Source of the DNA: Methanoregula sp.
GTDB lineage: Archaea; Halobacteriota; Methanomicrobia; Methanomicrobiales; Methanospirillaceae
Direction of reading: 5' to 3'
Assembly (NCBI GenBank): GCA_013331015.1
Contig: DUHF01000142.1
Coordinates: 1 to 6,880 of the forward strand
DNA length: 6,880 bases
Below the pieces are notes generated by a model. That model had not been told where the DNA came from, made no database searches, and saw nothing but the letters and a program-made list of their open reading frames with translations. The position numbers were made by a program, and so were the translations under genes. Position 1 is the stretch's first letter. Every line of letters begins with the position of its first letter. Shown here in pieces: positions 5,795-6,880 of this stretch.

Positions 5795-6880
5795 CAGGAC
5801 CGACCGCGAGCGACTCGAGAGCATCAATATCATCAATGCCCTCAGGCGGGGAACGGTCCCTGCCGGGGGCCTTGAGCGGATCGCTGTCGGTCTTGACATT
5901 GAGGAAGATGTCATCGCAAAGCAGCTCGATTACGTTGCGCTTGGCGGGGGAGACACCAAGTTTATCCGGGGCGAGTATGGGAGCGGCAAGACCTTCCTTG
6001 TTGCCCGGTCCCTTGAGATCGCCCGTGCAAAAGGGTTTGTCACCTCTCATGTTGTCATCTCTTCTTCTGCGCCGCTTCACAAGATCAAGAGTATCTACCA
6101 GCAGGTCTGCGCCGGTCTCCGCACGCGCGAGGAGGAACACGCCCTCAAGACCATAGTTGATACCTGGCTCTTTTCCATTGAAGAGCGGCTCCTCTCGGCC
6201 AGCAATAACGAACTCGCCGATGCGGGCCTCGAAGAGGCGACCAGCCGGGAGATCGAGGCTGCACTCTCAGGCATATCCGAGACCAACTCGGCACTTGCTG
6301 CGGCACTTCGCACGTACTACAAGGCTAACAATACCGGGGACTTCCCGCTGGCGCAGGCGGCTCTTGGCTGGCTTGCTGCCGAACCCAATATCGGGCGCGA
6401 CTTCAAGCAGAAGGCGGGGATCAAAGGAGATATCGATGATTCCATCGCGTTCCTCTTCCTCCGGGGCCTTGTTGCGGTCATCCACGGGGCCGGGTACAGC
6501 GGGCTTGCCATCGCAATTGACGAGATGGAGACCACCCAGGCACTCCAGCGGAGCCAGCGCGAGAAGGGTTACCAGACGCTCGTCCAAATCATCGATGCCC
6601 TTGACCGGGGCGATATGCCGCGGACGTACTTCCTCTTCACGGGAACTCCCGCCCTGTACGACGGTTCACGGGGGATCCGGTCGGTGCCCCCGCTCTTTGA
6701 CCGGATCAGTATCGTGCAGACGGACGGGTTCCGGAACCCCCGGCAGCCCCAGATCGTTCTTGCAAAGTTCGACACCCCCCGGCTTGAACAGGTAGCTCTC
6801 AAGGTGATGGACGTGTACGCTCAGGCGTATGCGGAGCCGGACCGCGAACGGGTATCCCACCGCTTTATCCGGGCAATGAT
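5775..6880 (+). CDS. BrxD-like P-loop ATPase (BrxC/BrxD, DUF2791 family), cut by window edge
   Basis: The first 368 residues of an AAA-like ATPase; the frame is still open at the right edge. The segment NALRRGTVPAGGLERIAVGLD (21-41) and the following LGGGDTKFIRGEYGSGKTF match the N-terminal hallmark of BrxD-type proteins. GEYGSGKT (66-73) is the Walker A motif, GLAIAIDEME (243-252, with D249 and E250) is Walker B, and YFLFTGTP (285-292) fits a sensor strand. In known systems BrxD belongs to BREX phage defence types 2 and 6, where it neighbours a helicase; its biochemical role is not settled. The ATG at 5775 has GGTGA (5765-5769) 5 bases upstream and lies 20 bases inside the end of the TPR/winged-helix gene, indicating translational coupling. 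No other BREX gene is in view. Codon use resembles that of the neighbours, and no catalytic motif in the visible part is damaged. The family is fairly sure; a BREX role is not. Confidence 0.85.
   Translation, partial: MNIPEPDRTDRERLESINIINALRRGTVPAGGLERIAVGLDIEEDVIAKQLDYVALGGGDTKFIRGEYGSGKTFLVARSLEIARAKGFVTSHVVISSSAPLHKIKSIYQQVCAGLRTREEEHALKTIVDTWLFSIEERLLSASNNELADAGLEEATSREIEAALSGISETNSALAAALRTYYKANNTGDFPLAQAALGWLAAEPNIGRDFKQKAGIKGDIDDSIAFLFLRGLVAVIHGAGYSGLAIAIDEMETTQALQRSQREKGYQTLVQIIDALDRGDMPRTYFLFTGTPALYDGSRGIRSVPPLFDRISIVQTDGFRNPRQPQIVLAKFDTPRLEQVALKVMDVYAQAYAEPDRERVSHRFIRAM

Overview
The window looks like chromosomal DNA of a methanogenic euryarchaeon, most likely a member of the Methanomicrobiales (Methanoregula or Methanosphaerula-like). 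This placement is an inference from several signs: an archaeal-type CTP synthase, TATA-type promoter boxes with at least one apparently leaderless gene, oligo-T terminators, GC-rich third codon positions, and two TPR proteins of the kind common in that group. No rRNA, tRNA, CRISPR array, insertion sequence or transposase was found.

Left part (1-1773): the 5' part of pyrG (CTP synthase, minus strand, cut by the window edge) is divergent from a gene for an exported, membrane-anchored TPR protein. The two share a T-rich spacer holding one TATA-like box that could serve either strand. The TPR gene ends in two runs of T that look like an archaeal terminator. Middle part (1774-3240): about 550 bases carry no convincing gene but do carry several strong inverted repeats, which makes them a candidate for an unannotated structured RNA or a decayed region. 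A minus-strand PaaI-type hotdog thioesterase follows. Divergent from it is a 76-residue protein of unknown function with a well-placed leaderless promoter. A long GC-rich hairpin and an intrinsic-terminator-like hairpin close this part.

Right part (3276-6880): a tightly packed three-gene run on the plus strand. It encodes a GT2 glycosyltransferase of the dolichyl-phosphate glucose/mannose synthase type, a 604-residue protein of TPR-like helical repeats ending in a probable winged-helix domain, and the first 368 residues of a P-loop ATPase of the BrxD/DUF2791 family. The genes overlap by 4 and 20 bases and the second and third have good ribosome-binding sites, so they are very probably co-transcribed. 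BrxD-type ATPases are known from BREX phage-defence loci (types 2 and 6), where they sit beside a helicase, but no BREX core gene (pglX, pglZ, brxC) is visible here. A TPR/winged-helix protein translationally coupled to a BrxD-like ATPase is the best candidate in the window for an undescribed system. Its codon usage matches the neighbouring genes, so it does not look like a very recent acquisition.
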